NCBI GenBank assembly: GCA_024404735.1
Contig: JAKSPP010000014.1
Location: forward strand, 1-19,936
Reading direction: 5' to 3'
Length of the DNA stretch: 19,936 nt
Source: Oscillospiraceae bacterium
GTDB taxonomy: Bacteria > Bacillota > Clostridia > Oscillospirales > Oscillospiraceae
Part shown: positions 8,149 to 15,163 of the stretch, in pieces
How the letters are laid out: each line of letters starts with the position of its first letter
Numbering within the stretch: the first letter of the stretch is position 1
The notes under the pieces: model-generated
Seen by the model: only the letters and a program-made list of their open reading frames with translations
The model's database searches: none
Told to the model about the DNA's origin: nothing
Translations under genes and position numbers: made by a program

Positions 8149-10155
8149 ATGGGCTCAAAATACTCCAATGTTTTCAAACCTATTCGTATAAGAGGAATAG
8201 ATTTCAAAAACCGTATTGTTCTTGCGCCTCCTTCTCCGAACCTTGCTTCAACCGACGGTCTTGTTACACATGATTTTGTGGACTGGTTTGAGATGTTTGC
8301 AAAGGGTGGCGCCTGCACTCTTTATGTAGGCAACTGTTCAATTGACATAAAGGAATGCAAGGACGAGGCATATCAGCTTGATATGTCAAATCCGGACGGA
8401 ATCCTCCCCATGACCTGGTATGCGGATATGTGCAAGGAATACGGCTGCCATGCCTCCTTCGAAATTAATCACAATGGGGAAAACACGGCCTTTGAAACAG
8501 TCGGTCATGCCCCTTTTTCGGCATCTCCCAGAATATCCGATAACGAGAGAAAGCGCGCTGCGGAAAACGGCAGGGACCCAATCCCCTGCATTGAAATGAC
8601 CAGGGAAAAAATTAAGGAGACCGTTGAAAAATACGGCAGGGCAGCGGAGATGATGAAGAGGGCGGGAATGGATATTGTTCTTGTCCACGGCGGTCACGGA
8701 AATCTTATAAGTCAGTTTACAAGCCCTCTCTATAACAAAAGAACGGACGAGTACGGCGGCGATACGAAGGGAAGGGCTCGCTTTGCCATTGAGGTATGTC
8801 AGTCAATAAGAAAACACTGCGGCGAGAATTTCGTTATAGAATATCGAATCTCCGCAGACGAAATTGCTCCCGGGGCAATGCACTTCGATGAAACTCTGGA
8901 GCTTATAGGCTACCTTAAGCCCTATATAGATATTGTCCATGTTTCGGCCGGTATTCACTCGGATTTCAATATGGCCTATGCCAACTGGTGGCTGCAGGAT
9001 ACATTTACGGAGCACTGCTTTAATGTCCACTACGCAAGGGATATAAAAAAGGCCCATCCGGACCTTCTGGTAACAACGGTTGGCTCCATTATGAACCTTG
9101 ATTATGCCGAGGAGATTCTTGCAAACGGATGGGCAGATTTCGTTGCTATGTGCCGCCCGCTTATGGCAGATCCCGAAATGCCCAATAAATATGCGGAAAA
9201 CCGCCCCGAGGACCACGTTCCCTGCCTGAGATGCGGAACCTGCACAAAGCACCTTCGTGTTCCCAAGCCAATCTACTGCGCAGTTAACCCGGTTTCGGGA
9301 ATGATGAGAAGACTTCCCGGAGGCGAGGTTCCGGAGGCGAAAATTAAAAAGCGCGTTGCCGTAATCGGAGGAGGTCCCGGAGGACTTCAGGCAGTACGCA
9401 CACTTCTTGACAGAGGCCATGATGTTACTCTGTATGAAAAAAGCGGAGCACTGGGAGGAACGGTTATTGAGGCTGCTGCGCCTCCCTTTAAGATTGACGT
9501 GAAGGCCTATCTAAAGTGGATGCTTCACGAATTTGATAACTGCAGAAAGAGAGGAGCAAAAATACTCCTCAATACAGAGGCAAGTAAGGAGCTCCTCGAT
9601 AAGGAATACTACGATGCGATTGTAATTGCCGTTGGTGCAGACCCCATTGTTCCCGATATTCCCGGTATTGGGCTTCCCCATGTCGCATGGGCTCCCGATG
9701 CACAGACGGGAAGAGTGCCTGTCGGAGATAATGTCATTATAATAGGCGGAGGTGAGACAGGCTTTGAGGCCGCCATTCAGTACGCAGGTGAGGGAAAAAA
9801 GGTAAGTGTTATTATTGCCCGCCCCGAAAAGGCGGCCTTCTCCGGCAATCGCGTTCACAGGGAAATGATTGCGAGAATGCAGAAAATGGGTATTGCCTTA
9901 ATCTGCAGCTCCTCCGTTACGGAAATCTTCCCCACAGAGGTTTCCGTAATTAACAATATAACGGGGGAGACTGCCCTTATGCCTGCCGACACGGTTCTTT
10001 ATGCAAAGGGAATGAAGTCAAGAACAGAGACAGTTGATTCCCTTCGCCACTGTGCACCGGAGTCAAATGTTGCCATCGTAGGTGACTGCAACAACAATCC
10101 CGATACCATTTCAAAGGCAGTAAACGAAGCCTTCAGAGCCTGCCTGCACATATAA
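8149..10155 (+). CDS. NADH:flavin oxidoreductase, 2,4-dienoyl-CoA reductase/BaiCD-like
   Basis: A 668-residue Fe-S flavoenzyme of the Old Yellow Enzyme/dienoyl-CoA reductase group. Residues 1 to about 345 form the FMN-binding barrel (N-R-I-V-L-A-P-P early; N-K-R-T-D-E-Y-G-G near 196). Cys359, Cys362, Cys365 and Cys377 form the [4Fe-4S] site; C-x2-C-x2-C spacing resembles trimethylamine dehydrogenase more than E. coli FadH. FAD binding is shown by G-G-G-P-G-G-L (407-413), NAD(P) binding by G-G-G-E-T-G (533-538). Relative to FadH, the proton-donor Tyr166 position appears to be Asn185 (H-G-N-L instead of G-Y-L), while the active-site His is kept as His270. It starts 23 bases after the glycyl radical enzyme with its own AAGGAAG site. 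It likely reduces the activated double bond of that enzyme's product, though this link is inferred. Confidence 0.9.
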   Translation: MGSKYSNVFKPIRIRGIDFKNRIVLAPPSPNLASTDGLVTHDFVDWFEMFAKGGACTLYVGNCSIDIKECKDEAYQLDMSNPDGILPMTWYADMCKEYGCHASFEINHNGENTAFETVGHAPFSASPRISDNERKRAAENGRDPIPCIEMTREKIKETVEKYGRAAEMMKRAGMDIVLVHGGHGNLISQFTSPLYNKRTDEYGGDTKGRARFAIEVCQSIRKHCGENFVIEYRISADEIAPGAMHFDETLELIGYLKPYIDIVHVSAGIHSDFNMAYANWWLQDTFTEHCFNVHYARDIKKAHPDLLVTTVGSIMNLDYAEEILANGWADFVAMCRPLMADPEMPNKYAENRPEDHVPCLRCGTCTKHLRVPKPIYCAVNPVSGMMRRLPGGEVPEAKIKKRVAVIGGGPGGLQAVRTLLDRGHDVTLYEKSGALGGTVIEAAAPPFKIDVKAYLKWMLHEFDNCRKRGAKILLNTEASKELLDKEYYDAIVIAVGADPIVPDIPGIGLPHVAWAPDAQTGRVPVGDNVIIIGGGETGFEAAIQYAGEGKKVSVIIARPEKAAFSGNRVHREMIARMQKMGIALICSSSVTEIFPTEVSVINNITGETALMPADTVLYAKGMKSRTETVDSLRHCAPESNVAIVGDCNNNPDTISKAVNEAFRACLHI

Positions 10156-10164
10156 ACGGAATAA

Positions 10165-10210
10165 AGAAAAAAACAGAGCCCCGTGTTAAGAAAAACACGG
10201 GGCTCTTTAA
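10165..10210. terminator. Bidirectional terminator between convergent genes
   Basis: AGAGCCCCGTGTT (10175-10187) pairs perfectly with AACACGGGGCTCT (10194-10206). Read on the minus strand, the hairpin is followed by TGTTTTTTT, a good T-tract that ends the NhaC-family gene; on the plus strand only TTT follows, so it is weaker but the only candidate for ending the flavoenzyme operon. Confidence 0.85.
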
Positions 10211-10227
10211 TATGCTTTTATAAGGAT

Positions 10228-11754
10228 TTATGCCTTTGCTTCCTTGCTTGTAATTTTCTTTGTAACAAACAGAGCGGCAATAACAATAACGGCACCGACT
10301 ATGAAGGAGATAATTGCATTCTGTACAAAGCCGGCAATGATATATGTTACGAAGGAGCATACAGCAACGAAAACAGCATAGGGAATCTGAGTGGAAACGT
10401 GCTTGATATGCTCAATCTGTGCACCTGCAGAGGCCATAATGGTTGTATCGGAGATGGGGGAGCAGTGGTCACCGCAGACAGCACCTGCGCAGCATGCGGA
10501 GATACCGATGATGAGAAGCTTGGAATCTGCGGGGAAGATGGCGGTAACGATGGGGATGAGAATACCGAATGTACCCCAGGAGGTTCCGGAAGCAAATGCA
10601 AGAAGGCAGGCAACGATGAAGATGACTGCGGGAAGGAGACTGTAAAGACCCTGAGAAGCACCGAGCATAATGCCGCGAACATACTCGGCACCGCCCAGAG
10701 AGCTGGTCATTGTCTTAAGGGAAACAGCGAGGGTGAGGATGGTGATGGGAGGTACCATTGCAACGAAGCCCTTGGGGATGCACTCCATAGCTTCCTTGAA
10801 GGTAACAACTCTGCGGCAGAGAAGGTAAATGATGATGATAATAAGAGCAATGATTCCGCCCCAGGGAAGACCGACAAATGCATCGGTGTTACCGAAGGCT
10901 CCGATGAAGTTACCGCCGTTGCCGGTATCGCCCCACCAGTCGGTTCCGAAGAAGCCGCCGACATAAAGCATACCGATTGTGCATGCAACAATGAGAACTA
11001 TAACGGGGATGATAAGGTCAAATACTCTGCCTTTTTCACTTGCCTTGGAATCATCGGTTCTCTTGAGGCCGCCGAGGTCACCGTTGAGCATTGCGCTCAT
11101 CTCGTGGAGCTTCATGGGGCCGAAATCGAACTTCATGAATACAAGTGCAAAGATAAATACGAAGGTGAGAAGAGAGTAGAAGTTGTAGGGAATGGCTCTG
11201 ATAAAGAGCTGAATTCCGGTGATGCCTGTGTTAAGGTCATCTGCAACTCCGGATACGGCAGCAGCCCAGGAGGAAACGGGAGCAATCATGCAGATGGGAG
11301 CTGCGGTAGCATCGATAAGGTAAGCAAGCTTTGCTCTGGAAATCTTGTGGCTGTCGGTTACGGGGAGCATAACGGAGCCAACGGTAAGGCAGTTGAAGTA
11401 GTCATCGATGAAGATGAGAACTCCGAGGATAAAGGTTGCAATCATTGCGCCGATGCGGGACTTGATGTTCTTTTCGGCCCAGCGTCCGAATGCAGCGGAG
11501 CCACCTGCCAGATTTACAAGTGCAACTATAACTCCGAGGAGAACAAGGAAGAGGAAGATGCCGGCGTTATCGGCGATTGCGGTAACAAGACCATCGTCAA
11601 GAAGTGTGTTGAGCGTGCCAACGGGAGCAAAGCCGTTTACAAAGAGAGCGCCGATAAGAACTCCGATGAAAAGGGAGGAGTAGGCCTCTTTTGTAATGAG
11701 GGCAAGGACAATGGCTATAATAGGGGGAACCAGAGCCCAGAATGTTGCATACAT
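10228..11754 (-). CDS. NhaC-family transporter under a lysine riboswitch; probable lysine permease
   Basis: A 508-residue polytopic membrane protein with roughly a dozen hydrophobic segments. ATG 11754 is chosen because GGAGGTG (11763-11769) lies eight bases upstream; the frame stays open further upstream, but that extension would run through the riboswitch and its terminator. NhaC-family marks include L-I-F-I-D-D-Y-F-N-C-L-T-V-G-S near residue 115, G-T-S-W-G-T-F-G-I-L-I-P near 415 and C-G-D-H-C-S-P-I-S-D-T-T near 449. The family is annotated as Na+/H+ antiporters, but comparative genomics has assigned NhaC-like genes carrying lysine riboswitches to lysine transport, and the leader here supports that. 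It is transcribed away from the aldehyde oxidoreductase and converges on the flavoenzyme operon, so it is probably an independent unit. Confidence 0.9.
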   Translation of the reverse strand: MYATFWALVPPIIAIVLALITKEAYSSLFIGVLIGALFVNGFAPVGTLNTLLDDGLVTAIADNAGIFLFLVLLGVIVALVNLAGGSAAFGRWAEKNIKSRIGAMIATFILGVLIFIDDYFNCLTVGSVMLPVTDSHKISRAKLAYLIDATAAPICMIAPVSSWAAAVSGVADDLNTGITGIQLFIRAIPYNFYSLLTFVFIFALVFMKFDFGPMKLHEMSAMLNGDLGGLKRTDDSKASEKGRVFDLIIPVIVLIVACTIGMLYVGGFFGTDWWGDTGNGGNFIGAFGNTDAFVGLPWGGIIALIIIIIYLLCRRVVTFKEAMECIPKGFVAMVPPITILTLAVSLKTMTSSLGGAEYVRGIMLGASQGLYSLLPAVIFIVACLLAFASGTSWGTFGILIPIVTAIFPADSKLLIIGISACCAGAVCGDHCSPISDTTIMASAGAQIEHIKHVSTQIPYAVFVAVCSFVTYIIAGFVQNAIISFIVGAVIVIAALFVTKKITSKEAKA

Positions 11755-11773
11755 AATATATGCACCTCCATAT

Positions 11774-11820
11774 AAAATAAAAATGTCATGAACAGATGGG
11801 GTGCTAACACTGTTCATGAC
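11774..11820 (-). terminator. Riboswitch-controlled leader terminator
   Basis: On the minus strand GTCATGAACAG (11820-11810) and CTGTTCATGAC (11795-11785) form a perfect 11-bp stem with a 14-base loop, followed by ATTTTTATTTT, just before the ribosome site of the transporter gene. The upstream segment CTGTCTGTGAT (11850-11840) can pair with the 5' arm at 10 of 11 positions counting wobbles. It includes the 3' strand of the aptamer's closing stem, so aptamer and antiterminator exclude each other. The expected effect is termination when lysine is bound. Confidence 0.88.
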
Positions 11821-11844
11821 CTGAATAAATAGGATATGGATCAC

Positions 11845-12003
11845 AGACAGCTCAACGCCCGAACGGCGACAGTCCGCAGAATATTTTCCTGCGTCCCAGG
11901 TGCTTTCATGCGGGAGCATTAAAAGCCCTTCGGCAAAAGAACCTTTCATCCGTGCCCTCCCGGACATTCCCCCGGACTAATAATTTCATTTGCTCCTCAG
12001 TCT
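11845..12003 (-). ncRNA. Lysine riboswitch (L box) aptamer
   Basis: Read on the minus strand, the leader matches the lysine riboswitch in order. The closing stem AGAC (12003-12000) pairs with GTCT (11848-11845). Then come GAGGAGC with a later TTAGT (loop region of the first long stem, like GAGGUGC...AGU in B. subtilis lysC), GAAAGG followed by GCCGAAGG (11934-11927), and GGACTGTC (11875-11868) with the hairpin CGCC-GTTC-GGGCG leading to GAGCTGTC (compare GGCUGUC...GAGGGCUAUC). Length of about 160 bases fits the class. It is followed by a terminator/antiterminator and an NhaC-type gene, a known target type. Confidence 0.87.
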
Positions 12004-12029
12004 TTCCCATTGTTCATTTTTCGTTCATA

Positions 12030-12058
12030 ATTATAGTCTAATCAGACAATAGTGTCAA
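12030..12058 (-). promoter_or_regulatory. Consensus sigma-A promoter of the lysine-riboswitch transcript
   Basis: On the minus strand TTGACA (12058-12053) and TATAAT (12035-12030) are separated by exactly 17 bases, a perfect consensus promoter. Transcription would start near 12022, about 20 bases before the closing stem of the aptamer. A maximal promoter fits control by attenuation rather than by initiation. Confidence 0.9.
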
Positions 12059-12114
12059 GTATTATATATATAATATGCACAGCGATATATACAATTTGAA
12101 TAATTATCGCAAGC

Positions 12115-12162
12115 CGATATATCCTTAGTTTTTCCTTGCTTTTTTAGGTCCGAGGATATATA
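12115..12162. repeat. Inverted repeat overlapping the putative promoter of the aldehyde oxidoreductase
   Basis: GATATATCCT (12116-12125) and AGGATATATA (12153-12162) are inverted copies matching at 9 of 10 bases, 27 bases apart, in an AT-rich intergenic stretch. The right copy overlaps the putative -10 box. It could be an operator or chance similarity in AT-rich DNA. Confidence 0.3.
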
Positions 12163-12164
12163 AT
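12136..12164 (+). promoter_or_regulatory. Possible promoter of the aldehyde oxidoreductase operon
   Basis: TATAAT (12159-12164) is a perfect -10 box; TTGCTT (12136-12141) lies 17 bases upstream and matches 3 of 6 positions of the -35 box. The start would be near 12171, giving a leader of about 64 bases. The weak -35 suggests dependence on an activator. Confidence 0.4.
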
Positions 12165-12234
12165 TTATTGTAACTTAGTATAAGTATCTCTTAAGGCATA
12201 AAGAAATAATTCTATTATCTGAAGGGAGTAATAT

Positions 12235-15081
12235 ATGGAAAACAAGCAAACTCTAAGCCGTAAGCCCCTGATTGTCAACGGCGTTGAGCGTTATTTCGTT
12301 TACAGAACCGAAAAGGACACTCTCGCAAACGTACTGAGACATTACGGACTTACAGGAACAAAAATCGGCTGCGGAGCCGGTGCCTGCGGTGCCTGCTCTG
12401 TAATTGTAGACGGCAAGGTCACAAGAACCTGTATGCTCAAGATGAGCAAGGTTAAGGATTATGCCGAAATCACCACAATCGAAGGCATCGGAACTCCCAA
12501 TAATCTTCACCCCCTCCAGCAGGCATGGATTACCTACGGCGGTGTTCAGTGCGGCTTCTGCACTCCCGGCTTTATCGTATCTGCCTATGGACTCCTCAGC
12601 GAAAATCCCTCTCCTACCAGAGAAGAGGTAAGAGCCTGGTTCACAAAGAACCGCAATATCTGCCGCTGCACAGGCTACAAGCCCCTGGTTGACGCGGTTA
12701 TGGAGGCCGCTGCGGTTATGCGCGGTGAGAAGACCATGGAGGACATCACCTACCATCATCCCGAGGGCGAAAGCTATCTCGGCTCCCGTCTGCCCCGTCC
12801 CGCCGCTCTCCCTAAGGTCTGCGGCCTTACAGACTTCGGCGATGATATTGCTCTGAAGCTTCCCGACACCGTTGCTTACCTTGCTCCCGTTATGGCAGGC
12901 GTTGCCCATGCCCGTATAAAGAGCATTGATTTCTCTGCTGCAGAGGCTATGCCCGGTGTTATCAAGGTTCTGACTGCTGCCGATGTTAAGGGCACAAACG
13001 ATATTTCCTTCCCCGCAGTAGTTCCCCGTCAGAAGGGCAGCGGTTCTCCCAGCTTCCCCATAATCGCAAAGGATGTTGTAAACCGCCGCGGTGACTGTGT
13101 CGCTGTTGTTGCCGCCTATTCCCACGAAATTGCCCGCGAGGCTGCAAAGCTCGTCAAGGTTGAGTATGAGCTTCTCCCAAGCTACATGAACATTCTCGAG
13201 TCTGCAATGCCCGGTGCTATGCAGCTTTATGATAACATCCCCAATATGTACCTTTTCCAGCCTGTTTATAAGGGCGAGGACACCGAGGAGGTATTTGAGG
13301 ATGCCGATGTTGTCTGCGAGGGCAGCTTCCATTCTCAGCACGAGCCTCACCTTGTAATCGAGCCCGATGTATTCCAGGCCTACTGGGATGAGGACGGACT
13401 TCTCACCATCCAGTGCAAGACACATGACCTTTACGGCTGCGGCGCCGAGCTTGCTCCCGCAATCGGCCTTGACCCCAGCCAGGTACGTATGATTCTCAAC
13501 CCCGCAGGCGGCTGCTTCGGATATACAACCATTTCAAGCGTTTTCGCTCTTGCCGGAATTGCGGTTATGGCTCTCAATATGCCCGTATCCATGACTCTCT
13601 CCTATGATGAGCATATGCATATGACAGGCAAGCGCTCCGCAACCTACACAAACGGACGCATTGCCGTAAACAAGGACGGTATGATTCAGGGCGTCGAGAT
13701 GGATATCGGTATGGACCACGGCGCATATGCCGGAACCGCTTCCATCGCCTTCGGTAACCTTGTTTCCGTTCCCTTCTCCGCATACAATGTTCCCAATGCA
13801 AAGCTTCTTGCAAGAGCAGGCTCCTCCAACCACGACTTTACCTGCGCTTACAGAGGCTTCGGCGGACCTCAGATTTACACAGCCTCCGAGGCTCTCATAG
13901 ATATGGCAGCCGAGGCAATCGGAATGGACGCATGGGAATTCCGTTATAAGAATATTGCCCGTCCCGGTGACAAGACCATCAACTCCCGCCCCTTCCACGA
14001 GTATCCCTACGAGACTCTTCTCAATGCCCTCAAGCCCCGCTACGATATGTTCAAGGCAGAAGCCGAGGCAGCGAAGAAGGAGGGAAGATATGTCGGTGTC
14101 GGTCTCGGTGGCGGCCGCATCATCGAAGGAAAGAGCTTTATCGACCACTGTGAGAATGATGTTGAGCTCATGCCCGACGGAAGCATCTCCGTTTACAACA
14201 CATGGCAGGATCTCGGTCAGGGCGGAGATATCGGTACTCTCACCCATATCCTCACCTTCTTTGAGCCCCTCGGAATCAAGCCCGAGCAGGTTCGCCTCGT
14301 AATGAACGATACAAAGTATTGCCCCGACTCCGGACTTTCCGCCGCAAGCCGTTCTCACTATATGAACGGACGCGCAATCAGAGACGGCGCAAACCAGCTT
14401 CTCTCCGCAATGAAGAAGGCAGACGGAAGCTATCGCACATATTCCGAAATGGTTGCCGAGGGTATCCCCACAAAGTATCACGGACATGTTGACGAGGTAG
14501 CCTTCCACATCGATCCCTGCCAGGATCCCAACACCGGTGAGGGCGACCGCTTCTCCACCTACACCTACGGCGCTCATGCAGCTCTTGTTGAGGTCGATGT
14601 AAAGACAGGCAAGACCAAGGTCCTCAGATACGCCTCCGCAGTTGACGTAGGTAAAATCGGTAACAAGCTTGCCGTTGAAGGACAGGCCTTCGGCGGAATT
14701 TCCCACTCCATCGGCTTTGCTCTTTCCGAGGACTACGATGCAAGCGATAAGTCCGGCAACATTGCATACTGCGGTGTTCCCGACTGCGACCTTATCCCCG
14801 ATGACATCACGGTATTCTGGTCCGATGAGAATCCCAGAGAGCAGGGTCCCTTCGGTGCCGGCGGCTGTGCAGAGTGCTTCCAGAGCTCCACGCATATGGC
14901 CGTTATCAACGGTATCAATAATGCCTGCGGTGTCCGTATAACAGAGCTCCCCGCAAAGCCCGCAAAGATTAAGGCTGCATGGGAGGCAAAGCAGAAGGGT
15001 GAGGATTATGCAACACCCAAGTACTTCCTCGGCTCCGAGTTTGAGGATGAGCTTGATTACATAAGAGAAAATCCCATCTGA
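12235..15081 (+). CDS. Mop-type molybdenum aldehyde oxidoreductase (xanthine oxidase family, fused Fe-S and Mo chains)
   Basis: A 948-residue enzyme close in layout to Desulfovibrio gigas Mop (907 residues). The N terminus holds two [2Fe-2S] clusters: Cys46, Cys51, Cys54, Cys66 (plant-ferredoxin type) and Cys106, Cys109, Cys143, Cys145 (four-helix domain, C-R-C-T-G-Y). The molybdopterin part follows from about residue 190, with G-G-C-F-G-Y, A-Y-R-G-F-G-G-P-Q and the active-site base Glu880 in G-G-C-A-E. There is no FAD domain, as in Mop, so electrons must leave to a separate protein; the next gene is the likely acceptor. Such enzymes add water-derived oxygen to an aldehyde or heterocycle carbon at a Mo centre. 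ATG follows AGGGAG (12223-12228). Codon use is heavily biased towards C-ending codons, suggesting high expression. The substrate is not readable. Confidence 0.93.
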   Translation: MENKQTLSRKPLIVNGVERYFVYRTEKDTLANVLRHYGLTGTKIGCGAGACGACSVIVDGKVTRTCMLKMSKVKDYAEITTIEGIGTPNNLHPLQQAWITYGGVQCGFCTPGFIVSAYGLLSENPSPTREEVRAWFTKNRNICRCTGYKPLVDAVMEAAAVMRGEKTMEDITYHHPEGESYLGSRLPRPAALPKVCGLTDFGDDIALKLPDTVAYLAPVMAGVAHARIKSIDFSAAEAMPGVIKVLTAADVKGTNDISFPAVVPRQKGSGSPSFPIIAKDVVNRRGDCVAVVAAYSHEIAREAAKLVKVEYELLPSYMNILESAMPGAMQLYDNIPNMYLFQPVYKGEDTEEVFEDADVVCEGSFHSQHEPHLVIEPDVFQAYWDEDGLLTIQCKTHDLYGCGAELAPAIGLDPSQVRMILNPAGGCFGYTTISSVFALAGIAVMALNMPVSMTLSYDEHMHMTGKRSATYTNGRIAVNKDGMIQGVEMDIGMDHGAYAGTASIAFGNLVSVPFSAYNVPNAKLLARAGSSNHDFTCAYRGFGGPQIYTASEALIDMAAEAIGMDAWEFRYKNIARPGDKTINSRPFHEYPYETLLNALKPRYDMFKAEAEAAKKEGRYVGVGLGGGRIIEGKSFIDHCENDVELMPDGSISVYNTWQDLGQGGDIGTLTHILTFFEPLGIKPEQVRLVMNDTKYCPDSGLSAASRSHYMNGRAIRDGANQLLSAMKKADGSYRTYSEMVAEGIPTKYHGHVDEVAFHIDPCQDPNTGEGDRFSTYTYGAHAALVEVDVKTGKTKVLRYASAVDVGKIGNKLAVEGQAFGGISHSIGFALSEDYDASDKSGNIAYCGVPDCDLIPDDITVFWSDENPREQGPFGAGGCAECFQSSTHMAVINGINNACGVRITELPAKPAKIKAAWEAKQKGEDYATPKYFLGSEFEDELDYIRENPI

Positions 15082-15104
15082 GAATAATACCTTAGTACAT
15101 ATAA

Positions 15105-15127
15105 TGGGCGGGGCTTTGCTCCGCCCA
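15105..15127 (+). other. Stable intergenic hairpin without T-tract
   Basis: TGGGCGGGGC (15105-15114) pairs with GCTCCGCCCA (15118-15127) over a TTT loop, ten base pairs with one G-U. It lies 23 bases after the stop of the aldehyde oxidoreductase and is followed by ACCCCTATATTTAT rather than a T run, so it is more likely an mRNA-stabilising or partial-attenuation element than a full terminator. Confidence 0.55.
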
Positions 15128-15163
15128 CCCCTATATTTATCGTAAAAAGGAAGAGGTGTTTCT

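Noticed and set aside
10228..11754. The transporter as importer of the glycyl radical enzyme substrate
   Set aside because: It is on the opposite strand with its own lysine-responsive control, so proximity alone does not support that role.
10183..11775. A 530-codon plus-strand open frame opposite the NhaC-family gene
   Set aside because: Its product is a low-hydrophobicity, Gly/Asn/Cys/Asp-rich sequence with no recognisable motif, while the minus strand encodes a clear membrane transporter with riboswitch, promoter and ribosome site.
11755..11967. 71-codon upstream extension of the NhaC-family protein
   Set aside because: It would be translated through the riboswitch and leader terminator, whereas ATG 11754 has a well-placed GGAGGTG and begins the hydrophobic protein.
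11845..12003. Glycine or cyclic-di-GMP riboswitch
   Set aside because: GCCGAAGG and GGGACGCA gave partial resemblance, but the paired CTCTCAGG and GCAAAGCC elements are absent, whereas all lysine-riboswitch elements occur in order.
13534..14895. Long minus-strand open frame inside the Mop-type gene
   Set aside because: It and a similar one at 12253-13425 are antisense shadows created by the strong codon bias of the plus-strand gene; neither product shows a family signature.
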